From positions 104,913,278-104,977,277 of the forward strand of contig JAUPFV010000003.1 in the NCBI GenBank assembly GCA_036936605.1: a stretch of 64,000 bases of DNA, in the 5' to 3' direction. The translations under genes were made by a program, and so were the position numbers. This stretch comes from Limnanthes douglasii subsp. nivea (Eukaryota; Streptophyta; Magnoliopsida; Brassicales; Limnanthaceae). The notes below the pieces were generated by a model that was not told the DNA's origin, made no database searches, and saw only the letters and a program-made list of their open reading frames with translations. Shown here piece by piece: positions 10,232 to 22,796 of the stretch (positions within the stretch are counted from its first letter, which is position 1; every line of letters starts with the position of its first letter).

Positions 10232-11217
10232 TTTTGGCATGTTATAACCAATCACTCGTCTCATCCCTTGGGAAGAATTCGGATCACCTGGAATCCTAGT
10301 GTTATTACAATTACTAGGATCTCCCAGTCTCCTCAATATATCCATTACTTTGCTAAATGTCATAATTATAGAGCCTCTTTCAATCTCACTGCTATCTATG
10401 CTTTTAACGAAGCACCTGATCGTATTCCACTTTGGAACGCCCTAATTGACATCTCCAATCATGATAACCACTCTCCTTGGGTTTCCCTTGGGGATTTTAA
10501 TGCTATCTGTCACCCTGATGAGCGTCTTGGCTCCAATGACTCTTGGTCCTCAGCTATTGATGAATTCAATAAATGCTGTTACCAATGCGAACGAAGTGAT
10601 CTCTGTTCATCTGGATTTCCTTTCACATGGGTTAATAAACAACCTTTCCATCCCATCCTCTCCAAAATAAACCACGTTCTTGTCAACTCTGATTGGGATG
10701 ACCTTTTCCATGTGTCCCATGTCCACTTCGGATATCTTCGCACTTCAGACCACACTACTGTTACCCTCAATCTTGGGCTTCCACGCCCAAGGAGGAAAAA
10801 GCCTTTTCGTTATTTCAACATGTGGCAATCTCATTCCAAGTTCAAGGGCATTGTTATCAATAGTTGGAACTACCCTATCTCTTCATATGGAATGAGGATG
10901 GTCTCTCATAAGCTCACGCGTCTACAGTCTGAGCTAGCAAAGCTTAATCGTAAGGAGTTTAGTGACATTACCTCCAGAGTATCTAATGCTCAAAAAAATT
11001 TGTTTGAGGCTCAGGTTAAGCTAGCCAATGACCCCCTCAACCCTAGTTTAGTATCAATTGAAATCGAGGCTTCCGCAATTTTCATCTTTCTTAGTCGAGC
11101 TGAAGAATCATTTCTTAAGCAAAAATCTAGAGAGAATTGGATTAAGCTGGGGGATAGGAATACTAAATTCTTCCACAAAAGTATCAAAGCATGGCTATTC
11201 CGTAATAAAAATCATCT
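10232..11217 (+). pseudogene. LINE AP-endonuclease domain and linker
   Basis: The open frame 10037-11245 (402 codons) is a chimera. Its first ~55-65 codons are MULE sequence read out of frame, and the rest is a LINE APE-like endonuclease. Visible motifs are SSHPLGRIRITWNP (about residues 74-87), LGDFN (151-155, active-site Asp/Asn), FTWVN (196-200), KINHVLVN (normally KIDRVLVN, 210-217) and TSDH (236-239, catalytic Asp-His). After that comes the ENWIKLGDRNTKFFHKS segment that normally precedes the RT. The nicking endonuclease has lost its N-terminal catalytic residues by truncation. The ATG at 10037 is not a real LINE start. Confidence 0.85.
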
Positions 11218-11777
11218 CGAGGGACGTTCTATTCTGGGTTGCTAAGGATGGATGCAACGAGTTCACAATAAAAGACACGTACAACGCCATTCGAATGCCT
11301 AACCCAGAGATGGGATGGGCGGGGTTAGTATGGAACAAATATAATATTCCGCGCCATTCCTTTATATATTGGTTGGCTATTAAGGGCAAGCTTGCCACCA
11401 GAGACAAGCTTTTTAGTTGGGGCTTCATCACCCCTACTGTATGCACCCTTTGCAATTCTGACCTAGAATCTACATCTCATCTCCTCTTTGAATGTAGTTT
11501 TTCTCAGAGTATCTGGACTTCTACTAGTATTAAACTTGGATTTTCATTCCATCTCTCTTGCTGGAAATCTTGGATTCTTGAGGCGTCAAGATGGTCTAAT
11601 GCTCGAGACCAATGTACTTGGCGCACTTGTTTCAACGCGGTTATTTACCCCGTTTGGAAAGAGAGGAATTCAAGAATATTTGGATCCGCTCCAGTCATGG
11701 CTTCTTCGATTTCATTCCAAATCTTATCGGATCTCCGATTCAGATTCCATGGTACCAAGATTGGCTGGCCGTCGTAG
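11218..11777 (+). pseudogene. LINE zf-RVT domain and 3' coding tail
   Basis: The frame ending at 11777 contains FTIKDTYNAIR, then WNKYNIPRHSFIYWLAIKGKL, then the zinc-binding CTLCNSDLESTSHLLFEC (C-x2-C-x7-H-x4-C), then WKERNSRIFG, which is the standard zf-RVT region of plant LINEs. It joins the endonuclease linker directly near 11212-11220 by a frameshifted junction, so the RT has been removed by an internal deletion. Downstream of 11777, up to the A-tail, I see no intact RNase H. Confidence 0.85.
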
Positions 11778-12115
11778 TTTTTAATGAAATCTAATAATTA
11801 CAATAATTTGTTGCAGGTATCTTCAGTACATGATGGAGCTTGGATTCTTGATTCGAGCTACGACATCTTCCCTCTTGGATTAATGGGGATGTTTCACGTC
11901 ACGCCCTCCTTGACAAATGTTTCTCATCTTCGGGTCTTCTGTTAGATATTTCATCTATATATCCTATCTTTAAGACTTATCTCCTTATCTAATATTCTCC
12001 CACTTTCTTTTATTGACTTTATTTTAAGTCATTGTATTTCTTCGGGGTATGCCCTAGGTACTTGTATGAACATCTATTTTACTATTAATTAATATTTTTA
12101 TTCACCAAAAAAAAT

Positions 12116-15100
12116 ATCATATTTATTAAATAAAAAACGAGGACTAGATACTCCAAAATGTTACGTACATAATTATGTATAAAACAAATATGTATAATTT
12201 CAATAAGGTGTCAATTTTTGTGTTTAACCACTCTATTTAATTGAGGAGTACATGTACAAAGAGACTATTGAAGCATATCTTGAAAACTCATAAACAATAG
12301 TGAATAATGTTCTCGTGCATTGTACGACGAATATAAATAATTGTATCAAATTAATATATATTTTATAAAAAAATGTTTAAAATACAAAAAAAAAGTTCAT
12401 AACAAACTTTATTGGAAATAACCAAGAACATCGAGAAAAGTTATAAACAAACATAATAAAATATTTATCACCCACATTTGATTTAACACGACTAGAACAT
12501 CAATAATCCCAATGAACTAAAATAAAGTTTATGCTTGTTTATTAACATGAATAGAAAAAAATATCAAACGTGTTTTTTTAACAAACAAATCTCACACTCT
12601 AAAGATAATAATATTTAGAAAACAAATACCATTGTTTTTAACTATGAATTCTAGGGTGTCCGAGTCATTGATGAAAAATAATATAAGTATTAACACCATC
12701 ATATGAAATATGAGATGGCGGTGAGATATGGTAGTATAATATACCGTGTTCATATCCAACTTCGATCCTCCTCCTAATGTTCTAGTTATCCAAAAATATG
12801 ACAATACTTTACTAATTTAAATCAAATTAAAGAAATAAATTGGTAAAAATATAACATAATTTAAATATAAAGATGAGAAGGATACATCTCAATTTCTCTT
12901 TTTAAAGTTTTTAAACTATCAGTTAAAATATCAGTAGATTCTGTATTAGAATAAATTATACAGAAAATAAATCTTTATTACCGTACATTTGATTAATAGT
13001 ATTTGAGTCAAATATACACGCTCAATGATTACGAAATGCATGGAATATAATTATTATTTTGACTGGTCTATGAAATAGTGGATGACTAATTACTCACTTA
13101 AAGTTGTTAAAATTTAGTATAAAGATGGATCTCCATATAGCATGCCATCAAAAGTTTGCAATTTTAGATGGATACCCAATCTTATGTGGATATCCATTAA
13201 GTGTGTATCAATTATTTTATGTTTGGAGTGTGACCTTATTGTCCACCTCTACCTCTTATATATAAGTCATTTGAAAGACTAGGATTATAAATTAGTGAAA
13301 GTAATAGATTAAATAAAGATGTTAAGAGTAGATGAGAAAATATAAATTAATTTCTAAAATTTTGTATCCATTATCCAAACTTCTGGATTAACCAAAATTC
13401 GGCTGCAAACTCGGTTAACCATAAATAATTTTCTACAACCTACCTTTTTTAATCATTAATTGAGAAAGACATCATTTTATTAAATACAAATGAGAATTTA
13501 GCATATATTTTATTACATATAATTATTGGTTTTATATCGTTTTCATGCTGAATAATATTATAAAAATGATTTATATTACTCCATTAAAGTGTCTTCACCT
13601 TTTACCATACATTATAATAAGTACAATAAATGTGGTATATATACACACACACGACTATCACTAGATTAACATAGAACAATGCACAAGTATACATCAATTT
13701 ACTTATGTTATTGTAGTTTTTTGGTAACTCTCACCCGTAACCCATTACTAAAAAAAAACAAACTATAACATTGCAAGAGTGATTCCAGTATACTGAATCA
13801 TATAGCAAGAGTGATTGCAAAATTTTATGAAATATTTATTAAAAGCATTCTTTGAAGTATTCTTTAGGAATGAATGAGTATATTCTACTTTCAATAAAGT
13901 TCACAATTTACACTTTATCACTTGTCACAACAACTAAAGTGTAAGCGCGGGCATCGAGACACAATAACTAATTTTTTTGTCCATTTTGTTTCTTACATCA
14001 TATAAAACAAAAAAAATGAAAAAATCTTACATATTATTAATAGGTATATACATGAATATATACTACTATGAAGAAATATAAAATATTAAACTAAATATTT
14101 AAATTATTTATAATAATAATAATAATAATAATATCTCATAATATATTACAAATAACATAACTCAGAAGTAAGTAATTTGCATCCTATTTTTATAACATGT
14201 TAATTATTATACATAGTATAATTTTTAATTTATTTGGTTTTGGTCAAGACAAATCCTACAATGATAATAAAGTCACCTTATGCATGTTAATAATCTTTTC
14301 AAAACTTGTATATTTTACAAATTCAGTTTTTTGATACAATAAATTAGAATATATTTCATAGATAGTATATATTATAATATTTTTTGGTATATGTTTAATT
14401 TAAATAATCTGATTTAAATTTTGTAAATTGATAAATCTGCCTTTAATGTTATAGAATATGAAATCATGTTTGAGAATATATATTATATATCGGGTCAACA
14501 CCAACTTTCATGTGTTTTAAGAATTGGGATTAAATATCCAAAACTGAAAAGTTTTAAAAGTAATCGGGTTATTCATACCCATGTTACCATATCCGTGGGT
14601 TTATCAGTTGTGATGATCTATAATCGACTGTCCTATTGTATCATTACTATGAGGTAATGCATGTCACATACACAATACTCACCATAAAATATTTTATGGA
14701 AACACATGGTAGTGACATGAAGACAAACCATTTTTTACATCACAATAATGCTAAGTTGATGCAACATATCCTTTTGTTTTGTTTTTTCATATATAAGTTT
14801 TAAGGTTTTTATAATTCAAACCCTAATGCATCGAGTTTTACATTTATCTTTGATGGTTTAATTGTACATATTTTAAAAGTAATGTAATGTCTTGCAGACA
14901 TATAGTATATTTTTGTTGTGGTTTACAAATTGTATTTAGGTTGGTCACATTCTTTAACATAAATGAGATATAAAAAAGATATAAATACCATTAACACATA
15001 TATTAAGTCGATCATTGTTATAATTTTGATCTCAAATACGTATTACGACATTTGTCATGTTATGAAGTTGAAACAGTAACATTTCATTTAAGAAATTTTG

Positions 15101-16079
15101 TAGGCTAAAACACCTAAATGACCTTCCAACTATCTTATTTCTAGACCATTGATCATTCACCTTCTATTTGTACGATGAATGAGCATGGACTTATCAAAAT
15201 ATAGATATTTTATCATATGCACGTGAGGTTAAGATGACACCGATATGCGACACACCTTTAGTGAAGTCAAATATCTAACAACCAACCCTTTAACATAAAA
15301 TAACCTAAATATAATTTTACCATTTATTTGAATTAATCTTGATATGTGACATGACATGTTGGTTGAATCTCAGTTTTCAACTTTATTTTTTCCCCTCATT
15401 TTTGGTTCTTGTTCTTTCTAATTTTTTGTATTCTCTATTATTAAAAATAAAAAAGACTATAACATCATAATTTAATATTGAGGTGGAAATTTACCGCTCC
15501 CAAAGTCATTTAATTAATAATAAAGCGTCGATATGCATCTTACATATATTCATCGTAATTGATATAAACTAGGTTTGTACTATGGTCGAAACCGAACTGT
15601 TACTGACCTTGACATGTAATCGATATGAGCTCTAGTATTATAAATGAGACAAGGTAAAACACTACCGAATGTGCCAAACTTATGTGGACGTGGTTTTGGT
15701 TGTTAAAAAGTTGATAACCACCATAAATGTGTAAGTACATGCAAAATCTATTGCTAGAATCACATATTGGCAATAAATGCAATCTACAATGCAAAATCCT
15801 GATAGGAAGAAGGATCGACTGATAATCATGAACATCATTATCCTACGATTTATCTAGCTCACTCATGAAGATGATCTCATGATCATCATTAACATGATCA
15901 TTCTCTTCATAGAACCAACTCTAATATCAGAACGAGAAGAGGTCAACCGTATTATCCCGCAACACCATTGAACTCTCTTCTCTGTCACAAAATAACTCTC
16001 ATCGGTAAGTTGTGGCCTCATGATAATAAAACTCTTGGGCATGGGTAGAATAACCTAAAATATCATCTGATAGTGTTAC
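12116..16079. other. AT-rich spacer without recognisable genes
   Basis: Nearly 4 kb of AT-rich DNA with a TAA microsatellite, A-runs and short palindromic CATGATGATC-type words near 15840-15900. The longest frames (for example near 14466 and 15600) have no recognisable motif and look like chance. The last part may be unrecognisable 5' sequence of the gag remnant that follows. Confidence 0.5.
14110..14132 (+). repeat. (TAA)n microsatellite
   Basis: About seven to eight perfect TAA units, a simple sequence repeat. Confidence 0.9.
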
Positions 16080-16800
16080 CGATGACACTATATATAACGG
16101 TAGGCAATTTTCCCCGAATATTCGATCCATTCAAAATGGATAAGTACTATAGGATATGAGACCTCGAGCATCACATCGAGCGATTCAAAATATGATGCTC
16201 AGTTTGATGATGAAGATATGCTTATCTATTGATCTTTTTCCATAAACATCTGGGGTAGTGCTTTGATATGGTTTCACTATTTTCCTTCAGGCTCAATTTA
16301 TTCATTTGGAACCCTTTGGACCTTTTTACAAGATCAATTTATTGGAAGTAAAACAACTCATAGATAGTAAGACTATATCATCCATTACAAGTAGGATCCC
16401 AACGAAATCCTGCACAATTACACAATTTTTTTTATCAACATCAAGAAAAACCTCAAAAACTGCCATGATTTTATGGTCCGTGTTGCATTCCGTCAAAGAA
16501 TCTTACCTGGCCTCTTGACTGAGGACATTATAAAATACTAGGCTCTCATCTTTTGGGATCTCTTGATGCAAGTAAAGCAACATATCAAAGTCCAAAAGAC
16601 AATAGAAGCACAGACATTGAGACCCCATATGATTATTCATCATAACACTTGGCCTTATTTTTATCCGATGACATCTCTATGGCTCAAGTTTGATCAAGTA
16701 AACCTATTACTAAAGCATCTCAGCGATATGGTTTTAAAATCAAACCTTAAAGTCGACATTCTTTGACCTAGAAGTGGTCATGAATATCAAAATCATAAGG
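16080..16800 (+). pseudogene. Ty3/gypsy gag remnant
   Basis: Read across frames, the stretch keeps the plant retrotransposon gag signature. EHHIERFK is near 16165-16190 (equivalent of DPxEHLxRFxxxM). WGSALIWFHYFPSGSIYSF is near 16250-16305 (equivalent of LxGxAxxWFxxLPxGSIxSF), followed directly by DQFIGSK at about 16335. RILPGLLTEDIIKY is near 16500-16540, and ALIFWDLLMQVKQHIKVQKTIEAQ-like sequence near 16545-16620, the usual end of the gag domain. No finger, protease or polymerase is recognisable after it, and no LTR was found, so this is an isolated ancient fragment. Confidence 0.75.
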
Positions 16801-19747
16801 GTTTAATTATCCAGTACACCTAGCTCACTAAAAACATAATTACGTTCTATGAACAAGCCCAAAATTCAGTACGGTTTTGAAAATCAACGAATATGTAGAG
16901 ACTGAATAAATCCTTAAATAAGAAATTTGAGGCCTTGAAAGATATTAGTACCTCATCAAAGAGGAAAAAATTCAGGAATACGTCAAGAGTTGAGCCATTA
17001 ATTCCTCTAACCACACTCATTTATCGGTGCTACGACTGAGCTCCATACGATAGTCACGCGTTTGTGACACGCTAGTCAACCATAGTGGAAGAGGTGTGCC
17101 CATTACGATGAACAAAAATGGTTGAAGATGAATGCTTGATTCAAAACCTTAAAGACTAGGATCCAAAATCCATCATCCCATGGGGGTAAAATGACCTTAG
17201 ATGAAAAAAAAATACAGCCACAGATCATCATCTCGGGGCTATACCAGAGTAAATATCGAAGAGACTCGACTAAATCTTTGAGAACTATAACCAGTAAGAT
17301 AAAAATCAAGGACAGTAACTTTGCTTACAAATAAAATAAACTCAATAAACTAAATCCTATTGGCGTACGAGAGGAGTTTAAAAGTCCATAATCTAAATCT
17401 ATAGGTAACCCTATTAGGGAGAGGTTGACAATCATTAAACAATAGATAACATGTGATTAAGAAAACACGCAAGTATTTAATTGGAAGTGTATCAAACTCA
17501 TAGCTAGGAATGTCCAACATGTCATGCTTGAGAGTAGTCCAACATATCATGCTTGAGAGCAGTCCAACATGTATTGCTTAAATGACTAAACATTCACCCA
17601 ACAGAAGATCATAAGGTCATATGTGAATCATAAGTTTAAGATTTCAAGATTATGACAGTTTGAGTGGAATTCAAAATCATATCATAATTATTTTCTCTGA
17701 AGATACTCGAAACAACTTGCTTTATAAAAACCAAAAGTAAATAAGATAATAGACCCCTCTACCAGAGTCTTCTCTGACCTTAAAATTTTCTATATCAACC
17801 ATAATTTTGTTGACGATGTAAGAAAGGGTAAAGATACATTAGAATATAAATAATAATAATATATTCAATGAAAGTTATGGAAACTAGGATGTCCAAAGGA
17901 CGACACCAAAAAACATTATTTAAATCTTTCATAAGGTTGATATTTAGCGTGACCTTCAAGCTTTTACAATTATTTTGGTAACCTTTAAAGAGCTCATCTG
18001 AAAACAGGATGTTATAAAAAATGTTACGACCATAGAACAAACGTATATTACAAATTTTAATGAGGTTGAGGAAGGAGTCCTTAATTATGTTGTCCAAAAT
18101 CTTGGAGATTATTTTTCAAGTCACGTTGCAACAAGTAATGGATAAAAATAAATTGCAGATGATAGAGTCTCTATTTTCAGATAGCGGGCAATCTGGATTT
18201 GTCACATGAATGAACGAGGGAGTTAAAAAAAAGATTAATAGACTTCTTTACAGAGGTTACTATAAGATTTTTTTTTCAAAAGATCTTACATATGTTAGAA
18301 TTTTAACCAACCGGCCTTAGGGGGTTTGTTACTATTAATACTAAAAATAGTACTCTCGATACTACTGCGCATTATCATGCAAATCATGTTAGCCTTGTCT
18401 TTAGAGTTTCCTCTCGTATAATAAGGGTAGAGATACACACAATCCAATGATAACCTTGATCATTATAACAACCAAGAATATTTGAGAAGTAATCTATAAA
18501 AATATTAGCAACACTCATCAGAGTGTTGGTTAGCACACCATGACTATTGGTAATTGAAATAATTTTATTACAAATAGTCTAAATTTTAAGGCTATGATGA
18601 AAATATTTGGTGTACGGTGCCAAGCTTCAGATATGTCTCTCTAGATTTATGTTTTTAAATTGACCTATTAGCCATACTAAGGAAAAAATGAAAGTACCAA
18701 GTCTTATCGAGATAAGACACGAGTTCAATGGGAGGTGGAAGGGGGATGGGTGGAGGGTCAGAGGAAATATTGGTTGAGCATCAAGTATGTCGCTCTAGGT
18801 TTTATATTCACGGTTGCTAATATTTCTAAAATCTATACAGTTCAACCAATGGAGATTTTTGGACCCGATGAAGCTTAGAAGTCATAATATTCATACATCA
18901 ATCCATAATGGGAAATTACACATAGTGAAAATAATATCATTATAATTCACAAGAGATTGCCATATATTAAAGAACCGAAATAATGTTTTAATATGAGGCT
19001 CAAAGGTGCCTAATTTGAGAGTAACAATAGTATAGTTAGATGTATTAGAATGGCCAAATTATGAAAAGATATGGAGAGATAATCATTCGTAATATTGTTA
19101 ATCAAAACACGATTAATTTTGGGCGCAATATAGTTATTCAGTTGTTTGTTAAACCTTATATCCCGAAGCTCAAATATCACTAAGCTCACAGTAATAACAA
19201 CAAATATTGAGGTCTTCAATGGAATAGTTTTAAATATCAAAAGACCCAATGTGAGCCATCAACCTACTAACCATATTAAAATCTTTGAAGACGACCCAAG
19301 AGAGATCTCGATCACGAGTAGACATGGAACCCGAATCAGAGAAAAAAGATGTATGACATGACACGTCACTATAAGCGTAGATAAATGATAAATGAAAGGA
19401 CACACGTGAGGTAAAACAATTTATCTTATAGTAAACAAATTGTGGGTATAACAATATGACATATATATAAACAATAGTCGGGTTCTTTACAATTCAAATC
19501 CATCCAAAAAAATTAAAAAAGTGTAGTTTGTAATGAAATTCCAAAGAAAAATTATTTATTTTATAATGGAATCCATCTTAGATGCACAAATCTCTAGTAA
19601 AATAATAAACTATATGTTATTTTTAAAAATGCATTCAACAATATTTGTTTTCATTTAGGTCATTTAATCCAGGGATGTTCTAAAATCAATTATCTAAAAT
19701 TACAAAGATTAAATTAAATACAACTTGACCAAGAAACATATCCTAAC
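16801..19747. other. AT-rich spacer, possibly decayed retrotransposon sequence
   Basis: Apart from the 25-bp tandem repeat at 17512-17586, I see nothing identifiable. Scattered short frames have no known motif. Part of it may be the unrecognisable continuation of the gag-bearing element upstream. Confidence 0.4.
17512..17586 (+). repeat. three-copy 25-bp tandem repeat
   Basis: Units at 17512-17536, 17537-17561 and 17562-17586 all begin with GTCCAACAT. The first two differ at only two positions, and the third is more diverged. It is a small minisatellite. Confidence 0.85.
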
Positions 19748-19854
19748 TGTTAGGGTGGCGACCAAATTTCCACACCCCACATTGGTTAAACATGTGAAGA
19801 TTGCTTGTTCTTACTGATACGAAGACATAATATGCAATATCCATAATCCTAACA
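19748..19854 (+). repeat. TRIM 5' LTR
   Basis: 107 bp, starting TGTTAGGGTGGCGACC and ending ATAATCCTAACA. The ends are inverted repeats of each other (TGTTAG/CTAACA). A CCCACATTGG word near its start is typical of plant TRIM LTRs. Confidence 0.85.
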
Positions 19855-20104
19855 AATGACATCAGAGTTGCAGGCCCAAAGAGAACGCGATGGCGGTAAA
19901 ATTCTCGGAGGTCGAACACGATGAACCAACAGTCATGCTCAAGGTGAATTATTTGCTCTAGAGATCCTAGTTCGGAGTACTCGTGGCTCATCAAGCAGTG
20001 TGGCTTGATTGGAGTGTGGCGCTAAGGAACAAGACAAAATGGTCTAATAGGAGGTGAGCAACTTTAGAGTAGGCTGAAGTGGTAGTTTGTTCGGGAGGAA
20101 GATT

Positions 20105-20213
20105 TGTTAGGGTTGCGACCAAATTTCCACATCCCACATCTGCTAAACATGTGAAGATCGGTTGTTCTTACTTATATACGAAGACAGAATATGCAGTACC
20201 CATATTCCCAACA
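20105..20213 (+). repeat. TRIM 3' LTR
   Basis: 109 bp, aligned over its full length with the 5' repeat, with scattered substitutions and a two-base insertion. The divergence implies an old insertion. Confidence 0.85.
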
Positions 20214-20506
20214 GTAACAAAATGAATATTTGTTATCTGTTGATGAAATTTTGTCGCTCGTGATAAAAAATATGTATTTTTATAACTCAAACACAAACTA
20301 ATTTTACTAATGTAATATATAACATTTAAATGGATTTTTAATATTAAAAACAATAAAATTAATAAAAGTCATGTTACAGTTACATAAGGTATTTTCCACA
20401 CAAATAATAAAACTTATGAATATTACTGATACATGACATACATAGTACTAATGTAACATATGTGTTAATAAGAAGAGCACATGGAGATAGCTAAATGTAC
20501 TCGATA

Positions 20507-20668
20507 TGATTTAAAATTTGGATAAAACCCTATAAACTAGTCGAATTAGATCTATTGGGAGAAGGGAAATCAAACTTAGTGTTATCATGATTTAAAATTT
20601 GGATAAAACCCTATAAAGTAGTCGAATTAGATCTATTGGGAGAAGGGAAATCAAACTTAGTGTTATCG
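20507..20668 (+). repeat. 81-bp tandem duplication
   Basis: Units 20507-20587 and 20588-20668 are almost identical (differences such as CTATAAACTAG versus CTATAAAGTAG). Both contain GAATTAGATCTATTGGGAGA. This is a recent local duplication in non-coding DNA. Confidence 0.9.
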
Positions 20669-21904
20669 TCTACCGCGAGATTTAAACGATATGGTAAATT
20701 AGAGAGAACAACCACCGCGAAAAGCTTATGATCCAAGGATAAAAAAAAAAACCACAAGCACCTCAAAATCTAAACGAAGTGTCTGTGGATGAAATATTAA
20801 CATTCTTGATGTGAATAAGAAACTTTAGAGGACGAAACCGGTTGCGAATAAAATTTTGAAGAAAAAAAAGATATTACTTATGATCGCATGTTAAAAGAGA
20901 AAAAACTAAAAGTGTTTGAGATGAGTCGGAAAAAATACTATTTCTGATGAACAATATATGATGGAAGGAGAAAAAACTACGTGGGGTGAAAAGAAATTAG
21001 ACATTTTAAAAATGTGGAAATTATGTTTTCTAATTTTTTTTTTTAAAAATCAAGATATTATATTAATTTAAATGTTTTTTTATTAAATAAAAGAAAATTT
21101 ACGAAATATTTACAAAAAATTCGTCAAAAAAAATGATAAAGAAAATGTCTTATAAAAACTAATTATGGACTATGTTAATTTTTTTTTCGTACCATCAAAA
21201 TCTTTGTATCTCTCGATTCTTTTTTTTTGATCTTTTAATATAGTTTTTTTAATTGATTTGTTAATTAATTATTTTCCTGTTGCACAATTATTAGTATTAT
21301 TGAAATTGATTTTTATACTGTACTTATTATTTAGTTGTATATTTAATTTCTTTTACACATTTATTACAATAATGAGTTATGTAAATATATAACGAAATTT
21401 AATATTATATTAATCACCGAAAAATAGACTTATTCACGTTAACTATATCTAACTCGAGTTTGCGTTCATTATAAGTGATAGACATGATTCTTTGTGCTTG
21501 ATTGGTACGTATGATATGAACATCCGATTGGTCAACAAAAATAGAAAGACTTGTCCGCAAAACACGAAGATTTAAGATGCTGGAATTCGAAGGCATAAAA
21601 CATTCGTCAAGCAAAAGGCCTAGGTTACTTTTATGTTTGTCACACAAATCCAATTCATCATCATTTACATACCTTCACTGGTCAGGGCCCGCTATAACAA
21701 AATCATGAATAACCGATTTGCAGATGAGCCGGTTAGTTTGGAAGATGCTGGAATGAATTATTATACTTATCACGATCAAAAATTTATATATGGCCGAATA
21801 GGACTAAGTTTTGTATAAATTTGGTCCCATATTGAGCTGAGGTTACGTGCAGGTGTTTTAAGATTTTCTTCTAACCATTTGTATTCAAATCCCTTCTTTT
21901 AGGT
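20669..21904. other. AT-rich spacer
   Basis: A- and T-runs with no coding, RNA or terminal-repeat signal that I can support. Confidence 0.5.
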
Positions 21905-22092
21905 GTTTTTTTTGGGAATTCGCTGACATTACTCTATGAGTTTGTAGAGGGTAACTTCAGTCTGACAAAATAGCCTGCAAACTAACACCAAAAGACAAAC
22001 CACATAAGAGATGAGACACTGACCGGTTCGCTTTCCTCGTAACCTTTGGTCATGAGTACGTTTTATTCCACCAACTCGGCTATCCTTTTGGA
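21905..22092 (-). mobile_element. tRNA-derived SINE, copy 2
   Basis: On the minus strand it starts near 22092 with GGATAGCCGAGTTGGTGGAAT. The A-box TAGCCGAGTTGG is at 22082-22071. A decayed B-box region (ACGAGGAAAGCGAACC) follows about 40 bases on, then a ~110-bp body, and it ends in a run of A (plus-strand T-run at 21906-21913). The tRNA-like head is shared with the copies near 3084 and 54460, including GACCAAAGGT. No target-site duplication was confirmed. Confidence 0.7.
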
Positions 22093-22747
22093 AGCTGCTT
22101 TTTACGTTGTTGTTGGTGGCCTCCGATGATATTCATCGTTAATGAAAATTTTAAATTTTATTTTACTTTTATTTTTTTCTATTCAAATTTTTATCATTTT
22201 TTGAGATTTAGACATTTTAACGTATTATTGGTTTTCTATCAACTAGTTGTTTGTTATTTTTTTTTGTCTTTGTCATTGACATGTTTTATTATATTTATTT
22301 TTAAAATTAACGGTTAATTAAAGTTGAAATTTTGTCGGTCAATTGTTAAACTTCTGTGGCTAATTTATGCCATTTTCAATGGTCGAATCAACATTTCGTC
22401 AAATTTATTCGGTTCCATTTTGTCTTGGGTTCATCAGTTTTAGCGATATTGAAAATTTTAAATCATATCTCCATCGTGGTTGAGATGGACAATGTGCACT
22501 ATATGGATTCGCTTGATTAATTTAAAATTCATAAAGTTCTCCATGATATTATGTCTTTTGTTAGCGCTTCAGTGTTTAATTTAGGATTGTCGATGTTTAA
22601 CACTATCCAAATACACAACACGAATTTTTTTAGAGTTATGGACAAAAATATTTACGTTCCGATAAAATTTAGCACAAATACAAAAAACCCGAACAGATTG
22701 GGTTAGTGGCGGCCTATAAAACTCAAAGTTTACACGAAAAACATGAA

Positions 22748-22796
<49 letters not shown>

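Larger units (their letters stand above)
10198..12115 (+). mobile_element. 5'-truncated LINE inserted at the end of the MULE, RT deleted
   Basis: LINE homology starts between about 10198 and 10232, directly after the MULE SWIM/tail region, in the middle of an endonuclease domain. It therefore shows the 5' truncation typical of target-primed insertion. It runs through endonuclease, a short post-endonuclease linker and zf-RVT, and ends with TTCACC plus eight A at about 12102-12113. The reverse transcriptase that should lie between linker and zf-RVT is missing. I could not find a clear target-site duplication. Confidence 0.85.
19748..20213 (+). mobile_element. TRIM (terminal-repeat retrotransposon in miniature), 466 bp
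   Basis: Two direct repeats bound it: 19748-19854 (TGTTAG...CTAACA) and 20105-20213 (TGTTAG...CCAACA), roughly 84% alike by eye. Immediately inside the left repeat is TGACATCAGAGTTGCAGG, close to the initiator-Met tRNA primer site (TGGTATCAGAGCCAGG). Just before the right repeat is a purine tract, GGGAGGAAGA (20093-20102). Flanks read CTAAC and GTAAC, a 4-of-5 match to a target-site duplication. The ~250-bp interior has no coding frame, as expected of a TRIM that borrows proteins from autonomous elements. Confidence 0.85.

Noticed and set aside
15600..15794. 64-residue minus-strand frame
   Set aside because: No motif, AT-rich context, no start or promoter signal. Most likely chance.
18690..18770. 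Possible tRNA or SINE fragment (GAGTTCAATGGGAGG)
   Set aside because: A B-box-like word without an A-box at the right distance, and no cloverleaf possible by eye.
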